From Thiobacillus sp. (GTDB taxonomy: Bacteria; Pseudomonadota; Gammaproteobacteria; Burkholderiales; Thiobacillaceae): a stretch of 7,944 nt of DNA. This document shows, in pieces, positions 1-7,883 of this stretch. A program made the position numbers and the translations under genes. The first letter of the stretch is position 1, and every line of letters starts with the position of its first letter. The notes beneath the pieces are model-generated. The model saw only the letters and a program-made list of their open reading frames with translations, was not told where the DNA came from and made no database searches. The stretch is taken from NCBI GenBank assembly GCA_024710445.1, contig JANJUT010000054.1, positions 1-7,944 on the forward strand. Direction: 5' to 3'.

Positions 1-3000
1 AACACTGCCAGCGGGTTTCGCTGGCTGGTGGATACGGCGAGCACACTCAGCCGCGGGCAATTGGTTGTCGAGGGCGTGGCCGGTCATCTGGGGGCGCCGA
101 TCGGATTCCGGAAACTGGTGGTGACCACGGATACGCAGCGCATCACGCTGGCGGGGGTGCAGCTGGAATGGCAGCCGCGCGCGTTGCTGCAGCGACAGCT
201 CAAGGTTGACCTGCTGGCCGTGCAACAGCTGCGGGTCGAGGTTCTCAAAAAAGCCCCCACCCCGCCACAGCTTCCGGACAGCCTGCGCCTGCCGGTGGAT
301 ATTCAGGTAGCGACCTGGGATGTCGCGCAGTTCGATGTGGTCGAGTCGGGGCAGACGCTCAGCTTCAGGCGGCTGCATGGCACGCTTGACGACACGGGCG
401 ACCGCTACAGCCTGAGCGCTGCGGTCGCCACGCCATGGGCCGACGTGGAGGGCAAGCTGGGTATTCGCAAGGATGCGCCGTTCGACTTGCAGGGCCGCGT
501 GTCGGCCGCGCGGACATCGCCTTTGCCAGCGCAGGCCGCACTCGACCTCTCCGGGCAACTGGCGGCGATCCGGTTCCGGCTCGATGCCACGGCTGAAAAA
601 ATGAGCGCCATGGCCATCGGTGAAATCGCACCGTTTGCAGCGGTGCGCCTGCCGAAATTGCTGGTAGCCGGGCATGGCATCGACCCCCGGCAATTCTCTG
701 CCGATGCCCCGCAGGCCGACCTGGCATTTTCCGGCGTGTTCGAAGGGCAGCCGGGCGAACGGTTGCTGGGTACGTTCAGTCTCGCCAACCAGCAGGCCGG
801 CCGGCTGGATCAGAATCGCCTGCCGCTGGCCAACCTGACGGGCGCCGTGCTTGGCGATAGCGTGAACGCCGACTTCAGCGCGCTGAGCATCGACCTGGGC
901 GCGGCCGGGCAATTCTCCGGTGAGGGCCAATGGCGCGATGGACGCTTTGGCGTCAATTTGAACAGCCCGAACCTGAACCTGGCGGGCGTGCATCGCGATC
1001 TCTATGCCACCCGCATGCGCACCACCCTGCAGTTGGCGGGCGATACGGCACGCCAGACCCTGACGACCGATGTCGCTGAAACCTGGGGCGAGGGCCGCTT
1101 TGTCCTGAGTCTGGCGGACGCGGTGTTGCAGCTGCAGGAAGCCACGTTTGCCGGCCAGGCTGGCAAGCTGTCCGCCGCCGGCAGCATGCAGCTCAATGCC
1201 AGCCGCGCTTTTGCTGCGACCTTCGAAGCCAGCCAGATCAACCCTGCGCGACTGGGCGATTTCCCGCGTGCGCGGCTCAATGCCCAGGGCAAGGTCAGCG
1301 GCGCGCTGTTGCCGGAACTGAGTCTGCAAACGCAGTTCACCCTGCCGCCGGGTGAACTCGACGGTCGCCCGGTCAAAGGGCAGGGGCGCTTGCGTTATGC
1401 CAACAAACACCTGAGCGACACCGACATCGATATCGATCTGGCGGGCAATCGCGCCCGGATCAAGGGCGCGTACGGCCGGGCGGGGGATCGCCTGACGTGG
1501 GATATCAACGCGCCGGCACTGGCGCGCCTGAACCTGGGACTGGCCGGACGCTTGACCAGCAGCGGCAGCGCCAGTGGCGAACCGCTGCAGCCGCAGATCG
1601 AGGCGCAGCTCGACGCCAGCGGATTGCGGCTGCCGGGCGAAGTGGCGGCCGACAGCCTCAGCCTGACACTCAAGATGCAGGCCACTGCGGCCGGCATCTT
1701 CAATGGCCAGCTGGATGCACGCGGGATTCAGGCGGCAGGTCAGCGCATTCAATCGGCCCGTGCCAGCGTCCAGGGCCGCCGCAATGCGCACACGCTCGCG
1801 CTCGATGCGCGGCTTGCCGACTGGCAGGTGGCGATCTCGCTGGCGGGCGGGCTGGATGCCAACCAGGTTTGCCCGCAAGGGGTAGGCCGTGGTTGTCCCC
1901 GCGAGGGGGAGGCCGTGGTTGTAGAGCCGACAAGTCGGCAACAACCACGCTCTAAAGGCGCTGAAGCGCCAACAACCATGCTCTGGCGCGGCCAGTTGAA
2001 CCAGGCCGACGTGCGGGGCGCCTGGCCGATGCAGCTGAGCGCGCCGGCCGCGCTGGTGCTCGGTCGTGACCAGCAGCAGGTGAGCAACCTGTCGCTGACG
2101 CTGGCAGGCGGAAAAATCAGCGGTGCTCAATTCAGCCGCATTCAATCCGGCCAGCAGAGTGCGCAACTGAGCACGCGCGGCAGCCTGAGCAATCTGCCGC
2201 TGGCGCCGCTGCTCGATCTGCTGGCATCGCCGCCGCCGTTCACCACGGATGTGCGGGTGACGGGCGACTGGGATCTGCGCATGGGCAACACGGTGGATGG
2301 ACAGGCGCGGCTGGTTCGCCAAAGCGGCGATGTGCGCCTGACCGATCCGGCCCTGAATCTGGGCCTGACCACGCTGGGGCTGGATCTCTCGGCCGTGGCC
2401 AGCCGGGTTACGGCGCGACTCGATGTGGCGACCCGCGAGGCCGGGTCGGGCCAGGCCGAAGGCAGCGCCACCCTGGAGCGTGCGGGGGGCGGCTTCACCC
2501 TGCCGCGCAGCGCGCCATTGAAATGGAGCGCCACGCTCAACGTCCCCGACCTGCGTCTGGCCAGGGCCTTCCTGCCGCTGGGCGTCCGGCTGGACGCGCG
2601 GCTGGCGGCGCAACTGGCGGGCAGCGGCAGCCTGGCTGCGCCACGCGTCAACGGCCAGGTGGAAGCCAGCCGGATCCGCTTTGCCATGGCGGAAGAAGGC
2701 GTGTCCATTACCGATGGCACGCTGAAGCTGGCGCTGAACGACGACCGGGTGCGGGTGGAGCAGGGGGAATTGAAAGGGCAGAGCGGACGCATCGTGGTGA
2801 GTGGCGAAGCCCAGCTGAAGAATCCGCAGGCCGGCCTGATCCTGAAATTTGAAAAATTTGCCGTTACCAACCGCAGCGACCGTCGCGTCATCGTGTCCGG
2901 CGTCACCCAGCTCAATCTGGATACGCAGCGCCTGCAATTGACGGGCGAACTCACGGCCGACCGTGCCCGCCTGGAAATGCCCGAATCCAGCCGTCCCACC

Positions 3001-3774
3001 CTGTCGTCCGATGTGGTGGTCGTAGGGCGGCCTCCGCGTGAGAAACCAGCGGCGCAGCGCTATCCGCTGGCACTCGACCTGACGCTCAAGCTGGGCAATG
3101 ATTTCCTGTTCAAGGGCGCCGGGCTCGATGCGCGACTGGGCGGCCAGCTGCGCGTGTTCACGAAAAACCAGACATTACGTGGCGAAGGCGCCATCAAGGT
3201 GGAGGAGGGGCGCTATGCGGCCTATGCGCAAACGCTGGATATCGAGCGCGGCGTGCTGCGCTTTGCCGGCCCGATCGACAATCCCGGGCTGGACGTGCTG
3301 GCCGTGCGCAAAACCCCCAGTGTCAAGGCTGGCGTGCAGGTGGGCGGCACCGTGCAGCGGCCGGTGGTCAAGTTGTATTCCGATCCGGCCCTGCCCGATA
3401 CGGAAAAGCTTTCCTGGCTGGTGCTGGGCCATGGCCTGGATAACGTGGGGCAGCAGGAATTCGTGGTGATGCAGGTGGCCGCCGCCGCATTGTTGAGCCA
3501 GGCCGATTCGGTGAGCTTTCAGTCGAAGCTGGCCGATACGCTGGGCATCGATAGTTTCGATGTGCGTTCCGGCGGCGGCGAAGACCTCACCAGCACTGTG
3601 GTCAGCGTGGGCAAGCGTCTGTCCTCGCGCGCCACGCTGAGCTACGAGCAAAGCCTGGATGGCCTGAGCCAGGTGGTCAAGGTGCTGTATCAGCTGACGC
3701 CGCGCATCCGGCTGGAAGCGCAGGCCGGACAGCAAAGCAGCTTTGATGCGTTTTACAGCCGGGAATACGACTGA
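1..3774 (+). CDS. tamB: Translocation and assembly module subunit TamB (5' partial)
   Basis: TamB is a large AsmA-like protein anchored in the inner membrane. It spans the periplasm, works with the outer-membrane TamA, and is implicated in outer-membrane protein assembly and phospholipid transport. The frame is open from base 1 (NTASGFRWLV...) and reads 1257 residues to a TGA at 3772-3774. A GTG at 28 is possible, but the residues before it fit TamB, so the N-terminal membrane anchor and true start lie upstream. The body is repetitive beta-strand sequence rich in Leu, Ala, Gly and Asp. The last ~330 residues match the TamB C-terminal (DUF490) domain: GEGAIKVEEGRY, RGVLRFAGPIDNPGLDV, GGTVQRPVVKLYSDP, KLSWLVLGHGL, and a C-terminal amphipathic strand ending in REYD. 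Window residues ~624-660 are a low-complexity insert encoded by a palindromic repeat cluster and do not look like TamB; the normal sequence resumes at LWRGQLNQADVRG. tamA is probably just upstream but is not visible. The identity is secure; the effect of the insert is unknown. Confidence 0.93.
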   Translation, partial: NTASGFRWLVDTASTLSRGQLVVEGVAGHLGAPIGFRKLVVTTDTQRITLAGVQLEWQPRALLQRQLKVDLLAVQQLRVEVLKKAPTPPQLPDSLRLPVDIQVATWDVAQFDVVESGQTLSFRRLHGTLDDTGDRYSLSAAVATPWADVEGKLGIRKDAPFDLQGRVSAARTSPLPAQAALDLSGQLAAIRFRLDATAEKMSAMAIGEIAPFAAVRLPKLLVAGHGIDPRQFSADAPQADLAFSGVFEGQPGERLLGTFSLANQQAGRLDQNRLPLANLTGAVLGDSVNADFSALSIDLGAAGQFSGEGQWRDGRFGVNLNSPNLNLAGVHRDLYATRMRTTLQLAGDTARQTLTTDVAETWGEGRFVLSLADAVLQLQEATFAGQAGKLSAAGSMQLNASRAFAATFEASQINPARLGDFPRARLNAQGKVSGALLPELSLQTQFTLPPGELDGRPVKGQGRLRYANKHLSDTDIDIDLAGNRARIKGAYGRAGDRLTWDINAPALARLNLGLAGRLTSSGSASGEPLQPQIEAQLDASGLRLPGEVAADSLSLTLKMQATAAGIFNGQLDARGIQAAGQRIQSARASVQGRRNAHTLALDARLADWQVAISLAGGLDANQVCPQGVGRGCPREGEAVVVEPTSRQQPRSKGAEAPTTMLWRGQLNQADVRGAWPMQLSAPAALVLGRDQQQVSNLSLTLAGGKISGAQFSRIQSGQQSAQLSTRGSLSNLPLAPLLDLLASPPPFTTDVRVTGDWDLRMGNTVDGQARLVRQSGDVRLTDPALNLGLTTLGLDLSAVASRVTARLDVATREAGSGQAEGSATLERAGGGFTLPRSAPLKWSATLNVPDLRLARAFLPLGVRLDARLAAQLAGSGSLAAPRVNGQVEASRIRFAMAEEGVSITDGTLKLALNDDRVRVEQGELKGQSGRIVVSGEAQLKNPQAGLILKFEKFAVTNRSDRRVIVSGVTQLNLDTQRLQLTGELTADRARLEMPESSRPTLSSDVVVVGRPPREKPAAQRYPLALDLTLKLGNDFLFKGAGLDARLGGQLRVFTKNQTLRGEGAIKVEEGRYAAYAQTLDIERGVLRFAGPIDNPGLDVLAVRKTPSVKAGVQVGGTVQRPVVKLYSDPALPDTEKLSWLVLGHGLDNVGQQEFVVMQVAAAALLSQADSVSFQSKLADTLGIDSFDVRSGGGEDLTSTVVSVGKRLSSRATLSYEQSLDGLSQVVKVLYQLTPRIRLEAQAGQQSSFDAFYSREYD
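1870..1984. repeat. REP-like palindromic repeat cluster inserted in frame in tamB
   Basis: Four short palindromes are joined by near-constant arms. Units 1871-1896 and 1897-1922 are 26-base tandem repeats differing at 3 positions; each has a small C/G stem closed by GCAA or GCGA, followed by AGGCCGTGGTTGT (1884-1896, 1910-1922). Next comes a perfect stem GCCGAC-AA-GTCGGC (1926-1939), preceded by GTAG (1921-1924). It is enclosed by a 9-base outer stem, CGTGGTTGT (1914-1922) pairing with ACAACCACG (1941-1949). A last perfect stem, GGCGCT-GA-AGCGCC (1957-1970), lies between two 14-base direct repeats, AACAACCACGCTCT (1940-1953) and AACAACCATGCTCT (1971-1984), differing at one base. The constant arm appears twice in each orientation. 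Only the tamB frame is stop-free here; the other two forward frames hit TAG or TAA/TGA. GTAG before a stem is typical of REP elements mobilised by RAYT proteins, but the family assignment is inference. Exact boundaries are uncertain by several bases. Confidence 0.85.
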
Positions 3775-3790
3775 ATCAGACAAAACCCGA

Positions 3791-3799
3791 TGGTAGAAT
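3791..3799 (+). promoter_or_regulatory. Possible extended -10 promoter for the surE-pcm-nlpD-rpoS run
   Basis: TGGTAGAAT in the tamB-surE gap matches an extended -10 (TGn plus TAGAAT, 5 of 6 to TATAAT). No good -35 lies 17 bases upstream; the best is CTGAAT at 3771-3776, over the tamB stop codon. Transcription would begin near 3806. The -10 sits in the loop of a small inverted repeat, CCCGAT (3786-3791) and ATCGGG (3798-3803). The position is sensible for the first gene of the compact run, but this is only a consensus match by eye. Confidence 0.35.
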
Positions 3800-3877
3800 C
3801 GGGCGCATGTTTGACGCACGCATCATCGCCATGAATTCCTCCACTCGATTGCCAGCCCTGTCCGGGGGCAGCCGCTG

Positions 3878-4621
3878 ATGCGTATTCTGCTTTCCAACGA
3901 CGACGGGTACTTCGCACCCGGTCTGGCCGCACTGGCCCAGGCGCTCGGCACGCTGGCCGATATCACCGTGGTGGCGCCCGAGCGTGACCGCAGCGGCGCC
4001 TCCAACTCGCTCACGCTCGACCGCCCGCTGATGCTGCGTCAGGCACCCAGCGGGTTCTACTACGTCAACGGCACGCCCACCGACTGCGTGCATCTGGCCG
4101 TGACCGGCATGCTCGACCATCTGCCCGACATGGTGATTTCCGGTATCAATCACGGAGCCAACATGGGTGACGACACGATTTATTCAGGCACCGTGGCGGC
4201 TGCGACAGAAGGCTATCTGCTGGGGATTCCGTCGATTGCCGTTTCGCTCGCCAGCCACAATGCCCAGCATTTCGACACCGCTGCGCGCGTGGTCGCCGAG
4301 CTGGTGCAACGCATCCAGACGCAACCGCCCACCGAGCCCATGCTGCTCAATGTCAATGTGCCGGATTGCCCCTGGGACGATCTGGAAGGTCAGCGCGTCA
4401 CCCGTCTGGGCAAGCGCCACAAGGCAGAATCGGTGGTCAAGACTACCAACCCGCGCGGCCAGACCGTGTATTGGGTGGGCGCGGCCGGTGCGGCGCAGGA
4501 TGCCGGCGAGGGCACCGATTTTCATGCCGTGGCCAATGGCTCGGTTTCGATCACCCCGCTGCAAATGGATTTGACCCGTTACAGCCAGATGGACAGTGTG
4601 AACGCATGGCTGAAACCCTGA
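3878..4621 (+). CDS. surE: 5'/3'-nucleotidase SurE
   Basis: SurE is a cytoplasmic, metal-dependent phosphatase that removes phosphate from nucleoside 5'- and 3'-monophosphates (and short polyphosphate in E. coli) and supports stationary-phase survival. At 247 residues it has the family length. The N-terminus [10 protein letters not shown] carries the metal ligands Asp8 and Asp9. [15 protein letters not shown] (residues 33-47) gives the conserved Ser39, and SGIN (88-91) gives Asn91, followed by [28 protein letters not shown] and SITPL near the C-terminus also match the family. The start is ATG 3878, nine bases after GGGGG (3864-3868), and the protein begins exactly where SurE proteins do. That ATG overlaps the TGA of a tiny upstream frame (3807-3878). 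The 3' end overlaps pcm by 16 bases, so the two are likely translated together. Confidence 0.97.
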   Translation: MRILLSNDDGYFAPGLAALAQALGTLADITVVAPERDRSGASNSLTLDRPLMLRQAPSGFYYVNGTPTDCVHLAVTGMLDHLPDMVISGINHGANMGDDTIYSGTVAAATEGYLLGIPSIAVSLASHNAQHFDTAARVVAELVQRIQTQPPTEPMLLNVNVPDCPWDDLEGQRVTRLGKRHKAESVVKTTNPRGQTVYWVGAAGAAQDAGEGTDFHAVANGSVSITPLQMDLTRYSQMDSVNAWLKP

Positions 4622-5286
4622 GCTCGCGCGCCGGCATCGGCATGACCTCGGCCCGCACGCGCGGCCGCATGGTCGAGCGCCTGCGTGAGCAGGGGATCAA
4701 GGATGCAATCGTGCTGGCTGCCATGGGCGACGTGCCACGCCATCTGTTCGTCGATCAGGCGCTGGAATCGCGCGCCTATGAAGACACAGCACTGCCGATC
4801 GGCTTTGGCCAGACGATTTCCAATCCCTACATCGTGGCGCGCATGGCCGAACTGGCGCGCCATGGCGAGAACGGCCAGGGCCATGAGCTCGGCCGCGTGC
4901 TGGAAATCGGCCTGGGCTGCGGCTATCAGGCTGCGGTGCTGGGCAAGCTGGCGCGCGAGGTGGTGTCGATGGAACGCATCGCCGCGCTGGTCGGCAAGAC
5001 GCGACCGCGCCTGCGCCAGTTGCGCATCAATAACGTCAAACCCAAGCATGGCGATGGTATTTCAGGCGCGCAGGATTTTGCTCCGTTCGATGCCATCGTG
5101 ATTGCAGCCGCGTTTGGCGAAGTGCCGCAGGCACTGCTGCCGCAATTGGCAGAGGGCGGACGTCTGGTGATGCCGCTCGGCAATGCCACGCAAACCTTGT
5201 GCGTGGTGGAACGCCAGGGGGATAGCTATAGCGAAAGCCTGCTTGAAGGCGTGAAGTTTGTTCCTCTGCTGCCGGGGGTGGCTTGA
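4606..5286 (+). CDS. pcm: Protein-L-isoaspartate O-methyltransferase
   Basis: Pcm transfers a methyl group from S-adenosylmethionine to L-isoaspartyl residues formed by protein ageing, starting their repair to aspartate in the cytoplasm. From ATG 4606 it has 226 residues, slightly longer than the 208 of E. coli. Visible family features are [19 protein letters not shown] (62-80, with the conserved TIS before the SAM fold), SAM motif [12 protein letters not shown] (98-108), SMERI (121-125), then FDAIVIAAA and the C-terminal strand GGRLVMPLG. Motif I reads G-L-G where G-T-G or G-S-G is usual, a mild difference. ATG 4642 (MTSARTR...) is an alternative start. I prefer 4606 because the GIGMTS stretch is, as I recall it, part of betaproteobacterial homologues and because the surE overlap allows coupling; the ribosome site (GGA near 4591) is weak. 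The frame stays open further upstream inside surE, but that part is shadow sequence. Confidence 0.93.
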   Translation: MAETLSSRAGIGMTSARTRGRMVERLREQGIKDAIVLAAMGDVPRHLFVDQALESRAYEDTALPIGFGQTISNPYIVARMAELARHGENGQGHELGRVLEIGLGCGYQAAVLGKLAREVVSMERIAALVGKTRPRLRQLRINNVKPKHGDGISGAQDFAPFDAIVIAAAFGEVPQALLPQLAEGGRLVMPLGNATQTLCVVERQGDSYSESLLEGVKFVPLLPGVA

Positions 5287-6239
5287 TGGAGACAGCCGTC
5301 GGGCGGAGCATGAGAAATCTCTGGCTGAGCATGGTGTTACCGGGCCTGGCCGCCTGTTCCGCCTACGGTCCGGCGCCGGTGAGCGATCGCGCAGCAGCGC
5401 AAGTTCGCTCCGCGCCGACCGTGACCGCGCAAATCGCCCCGTCCACCAATGGCCTGCACACCGTGCAGCGCGGGGATACCCTGTATGCCATCGCGTTTGC
5501 CAACAATCTGGACTACCGCGAAATCGCCCGATGGAACCAGCTTGAATCGGCCGACCGTATCCTCGTCGACCAGGTGCTGCGGTTGACGCCGCCACCGGGC
5601 GCAGTTGAAATCCAGCCGCTCGATCCGGGACCCGGACTGAACGCCCGCCCGCTGGACGCACCGACCGCGATTCCGCTTGACGATCCGACGCTGGTCAGCA
5701 CCCCGCAGGCGATTTTGCTGCCGTATTCCGTCGCCAATTGGGCACAGGTAACGAATCCTCCGGCAGTTGTTGCTGCGGTGGCGCCACCTGCGGTCAAGCC
5801 GGTCGCAACGCCCGCTTCCACGCCAGCGGTGACACCCGTTCCGCCTGCGGCCCCCGCCGCGGCCGGGACGGCTGGCAGCTGGCTGTGGCCGACGGACGGC
5901 ACCCTGCTCGGACGCTTTGGCGCTGCGGGTGGCAAGGGCATCGATATTGTCGGCGCACGCAATGCACCGGTGAAAGCTGTGGCCCCCGGCAAGGTGGTGT
6001 ACAGTGGCAGCGGTCTGCGAGGTTATGGTCGATTGCTGATCGTCAAACACTCGGGCGAGTTTCTGTCGGCCTATGCGCACAATGAAACCATCCTGGTGAA
6101 GGAAGGCGATACCGTAACCGCCGGACAAAGAATTGCCTTGATGGGCGACAGCGACGCCGACCGGGTGAAGCTGCATTTTGAAATTCGCCGATATGGCAAA
6201 CCGCTTGATCCACTGAACTACCTGCCGGAGCGCTCATGA
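5286..6239 (+). CDS. nlpD: LysM/M23-type lipoprotein NlpD, septal amidase activator
   Basis: NlpD is an outer-membrane lipoprotein that activates the amidase AmiC to split septal peptidoglycan during division. The 317-residue product has a hydrophobic signal ending in the lipobox LAAC (Cys24). Ser follows at +2, so sorting to the outer membrane is expected. A LysM domain (residues ~58-100, [13 protein letters not shown]...) binds peptidoglycan. An Ala/Pro/Val-rich linker follows (~101-197), then a LytM/M23 domain (~198-317). That domain reads KGIDI (217-221) where active M23 enzymes have a zinc-binding His, while YAH (His265) and LHFEIR (His297) remain. This is the degenerate, non-catalytic pattern of E. 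coli NlpD, consistent with an activator rather than a hydrolase. ATG 5286 shares one base with the pcm stop and lies seven bases after GGGGG (5274-5278). ATG 5310 would give a tighter signal peptide, but its GGAG is only one base away. Confidence 0.95.
   Translation: METAVGRSMRNLWLSMVLPGLAACSAYGPAPVSDRAAAQVRSAPTVTAQIAPSTNGLHTVQRGDTLYAIAFANNLDYREIARWNQLESADRILVDQVLRLTPPPGAVEIQPLDPGPGLNARPLDAPTAIPLDDPTLVSTPQAILLPYSVANWAQVTNPPAVVAAVAPPAVKPVATPASTPAVTPVPPAAPAAAGTAGSWLWPTDGTLLGRFGAAGGKGIDIVGARNAPVKAVAPGKVVYSGSGLRGYGRLLIVKHSGEFLSAYAHNETILVKEGDTVTAGQRIALMGDSDADRVKLHFEIRRYGKPLDPLNYLPERS
6227..6230 (+). promoter_or_regulatory. Ribosome binding site of rpoS inside nlpD
   Basis: GGAG lies five bases before the rpoS ATG and within the last codons of nlpD. 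Because rpoS starts on the nlpD stop (ATGA at 6236-6239), this site fixes the rpoS start and implies that ribosomes finishing nlpD can help start rpoS. No untranslated spacer remains directly before rpoS. Confidence 0.7.
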
Positions 6240-7192
6240 GCCGCCAACCCAAGGAAGAATCGGACGACCTGACGCCTGAAGATGCCGAAGCGGAACAGCA
6301 GGCTGCGGCAGAAAATGCTGCGGACAGCAGCGAGGAACTTGCCTCCGCGATTCTGGGCGAATCGCAGGTTGACGTCACTCAGTTGTATCTCAACGAAATC
6401 GGCAAGGCGCCGCTGCTGACTGCGGCAGAGGAAGCCGCGTTGGCCCGGCTCACGGTGAAGGGCGATTTCGAGGCGCGCCAGACCATGATCGAGCGCAACC
6501 TGCGGCTGGTGGTCAACATCGCCAAGCATTACGCCAATCGCGGACTGACCCTGCTCGATCTGGTGGAGGAGGGCAATCTCGGCCTGATCCACGCGCTGGA
6601 AAAATTCGATCCCGAGCGCGGCTTCCGCTTTTCCACCTACGCCACCTGGTGGATCCGGCAGAACATCGAGCGTGCGATCATGAACCAGTCGCGCACCATC
6701 CGCCTGCCGGTGCATATCATCAAGGAACTCAATATTTACCTGCGCGCCAAGCGCCATCTGGAAACCCATGGGGTGACCGACGCCAGTTCCGATGACATCG
6801 CTGCGTTGACCGGCCACCCGGTCGAAGACGTGCGCCGCATCATGCAGCTCAATGAACGCGTCGCCTCGCTCGATGCCCCGCTCGACGTGGACCCCACGCT
6901 GTCACTGGGCGAGGCCATCGCCGACGACAACGCCCACCTGCCGGATGAAATGCTCCAGCTCGAGGAAATCGAGCATCACGTCCATGAATGGCTGACCCAG
7001 CTCAACGACAAGCAGCGCTGGGTGATCGAACGCCGCTTTGGCCTGAACAACTGCGAAGCCTGCACCCTCGAAGACCTGGCGCTGGAACTGCAGGTCACGC
7101 GTGAGCGCGTGCGCCAGATCCAGATGGAATCCCTGCGCATCCTGCGACAACTGCTGCGGCGGCGTGGCGTATCGAAAGACGAACTGTTCTGA
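6236..7192 (+). CDS. rpoS: RNA polymerase sigma factor RpoS (sigma-38)
   Basis: RpoS directs RNA polymerase to general-stress and stationary-phase promoters. The product is 318 residues, close to the 330 of E. coli. After an acidic, Ala/Glu-rich N-terminus (~7-43) comes region 1.2, [11 protein letters not shown] (46-56). Region 2 follows, with [17 protein letters not shown] (88-104), [19 protein letters not shown] (108-126) and the -10 recognition part [19 protein letters not shown] (130-148). [13 protein letters not shown] (154-166) includes Lys163, which aligns with E. coli Lys173, the residue linked to preference for C at -13. Region 4.2 ends the protein with [20 protein letters not shown], a helix-turn-helix for the -35. 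The match to RpoS over RpoD rests on the short length, lack of the RpoD spacer region and position after nlpD. It overlaps nlpD by four bases, and yrfG follows after four. Confidence 0.96.
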   Translation: MSRQPKEESDDLTPEDAEAEQQAAAENAADSSEELASAILGESQVDVTQLYLNEIGKAPLLTAAEEAALARLTVKGDFEARQTMIERNLRLVVNIAKHYANRGLTLLDLVEEGNLGLIHALEKFDPERGFRFSTYATWWIRQNIERAIMNQSRTIRLPVHIIKELNIYLRAKRHLETHGVTDASSDDIAALTGHPVEDVRRIMQLNERVASLDAPLDVDPTLSLGEAIADDNAHLPDEMLQLEEIEHHVHEWLTQLNDKQRWVIERRFGLNNCEACTLEDLALELQVTRERVRQIQMESLRILRQLLRRRGVSKDELF

Positions 7193-7196
7193 AGCC

Positions 7197-7883
7197 ATGC
7201 CGGGTAACACCGTGATTGACTGGTCACATGTCGACACCGTCCTGCTCGACATGGATGGCACCCTGCTCGACCTGCATTTCGACAACCACTTCTGGCTCGA
7301 ACACATGCCGCGCCGCTATGCCGAATATCATGGCCTGGCACCGGACATCGCGCGCGCCCACCTTAACGCCCATTACGAACGCCACGCCGGCACCCTCAAC
7401 TGGTATTGCCTGGATTTCTGGACCAGCGAACTCGCGCTCGACATCATGCAGCTGAAGGAAGAGGTGGTGCATCTCATCGCCGTGCGCCCGGACGTGCCGG
7501 CGTTCCTGGGGGCGTTGCGCGAGTCGGGGCGGCGGGTGGTGATGGTCACCAATGCCCATCCCAAAAGCCTTGGCCTGAAAATGCGCGAGACCCGCATCGA
7601 TGCCTATTTCGATGCGCTGATTTCATCGCATCAGATCGGCCTGCCCAAGGAACACCCGGATTTCTGGCAGGGCCTGCAGGGCGTCGAGCCTTTTGACAAG
7701 CGCCGCACCTTGTTTGTCGACGACAGCTTGCCGGTATTGAAGAGCGCCCAGACATACGGGATCGGTCAACTGCTTGCGGTGTGTAATCCGGATTCGAAGC
7801 AGCCGCACAAGGACTGCGAGGGGTTTGCGGCGATCACCAGTTTTGAACAGGTAATGCCAAATGTTGTCCGATTCAAAGGATGA
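7197..7883 (+). CDS. yrfG: HAD-family GMP/IMP nucleotidase YrfG
   Basis: YrfG is a haloacid-dehalogenase superfamily phosphatase that in E. coli dephosphorylates purine 5'-monophosphates, mainly GMP and IMP. The product has 228 residues (E. coli 222) and aligns along its length from memory: DTVLLDMDGTLLDL (13-26) with nucleophile Asp18 and acid/base Asp20, a cap-domain segment TLNWYCLDFW (66-75) very like YrfG, motif II VTNAHP (117-122), motif III Lys151 in GLPKEHP, and motif IV LFVDDS (172-177), then NPDS near the end. ATG 7197 begins four bases after the rpoS stop. The ribosome site is poor (GAAG, two bases away), so coupling to rpoS translation is likely. The frame is open upstream inside rpoS, but that sequence does not belong to this family. 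With surE it gives the run two unrelated nucleotidases. The substrate is inferred from the family. Confidence 0.93.
   Translation: MPGNTVIDWSHVDTVLLDMDGTLLDLHFDNHFWLEHMPRRYAEYHGLAPDIARAHLNAHYERHAGTLNWYCLDFWTSELALDIMQLKEEVVHLIAVRPDVPAFLGALRESGRRVVMVTNAHPKSLGLKMRETRIDAYFDALISSHQIGLPKEHPDFWQGLQGVEPFDKRRTLFVDDSLPVLKSAQTYGIGQLLAVCNPDSKQPHKDCEGFAAITSFEQVMPNVVRFKG

Noticed and set aside
1861..1978. AACCA at 1861-1865 and 1974-1978 as a target-site duplication of the insert
   Set aside because: Five bases could match by chance, and removing one copy plus the interval takes out 113 bases, which would break the tamB frame.
1870..1984. Reading the repeat cluster as a CRISPR array or attachment site
   Set aside because: Arms are only 8-14 bases, spacing is irregular, halves are in opposite orientation and the intervening pieces are palindromes, not spacers; no cas or integrase gene is nearby.
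2142..2999. A 285-codon open frame on the - strand inside tamB
   Set aside because: The product is Arg/Ser/Ala-rich without recognisable domains and lies fully antisense to clear TamB coding sequence; GC-rich coding DNA commonly leaves such open antisense frames.
3786..3803. CCCGAT/ATCGGG hairpin as an intrinsic terminator after tamB
   Set aside because: The stem is only six pairs and the sequence after it (CGCATGTTT) has no run of T; it overlaps a plausible -10 instead.
3175..3819. A 214-codon - strand frame crossing the tamB end
   Set aside because: It is His/Gln/Ala-rich, has no recognisable motif and mirrors tamB codons; no ribosome site or context supports it.
4366..4605. An N-terminal extension of Pcm into surE
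   Set aside because: The frame is open but the residues are Arg/Gly-rich shadow sequence of surE and do not resemble Pcm; ATG 4606 gives a family-sized protein.
5337..6176. A 279-codon - strand frame opposite nlpD
   Set aside because: It is low complexity, rich in Arg, Gly and His, and overlaps the well-supported nlpD completely.
5286..6235. An internal rpoS promoter within nlpD, as in E. coli
   Set aside because: I looked for paired -35/-10 elements (for example around TTGCTG 5715-5720) and found none with acceptable spacing; absence by eye does not exclude one.
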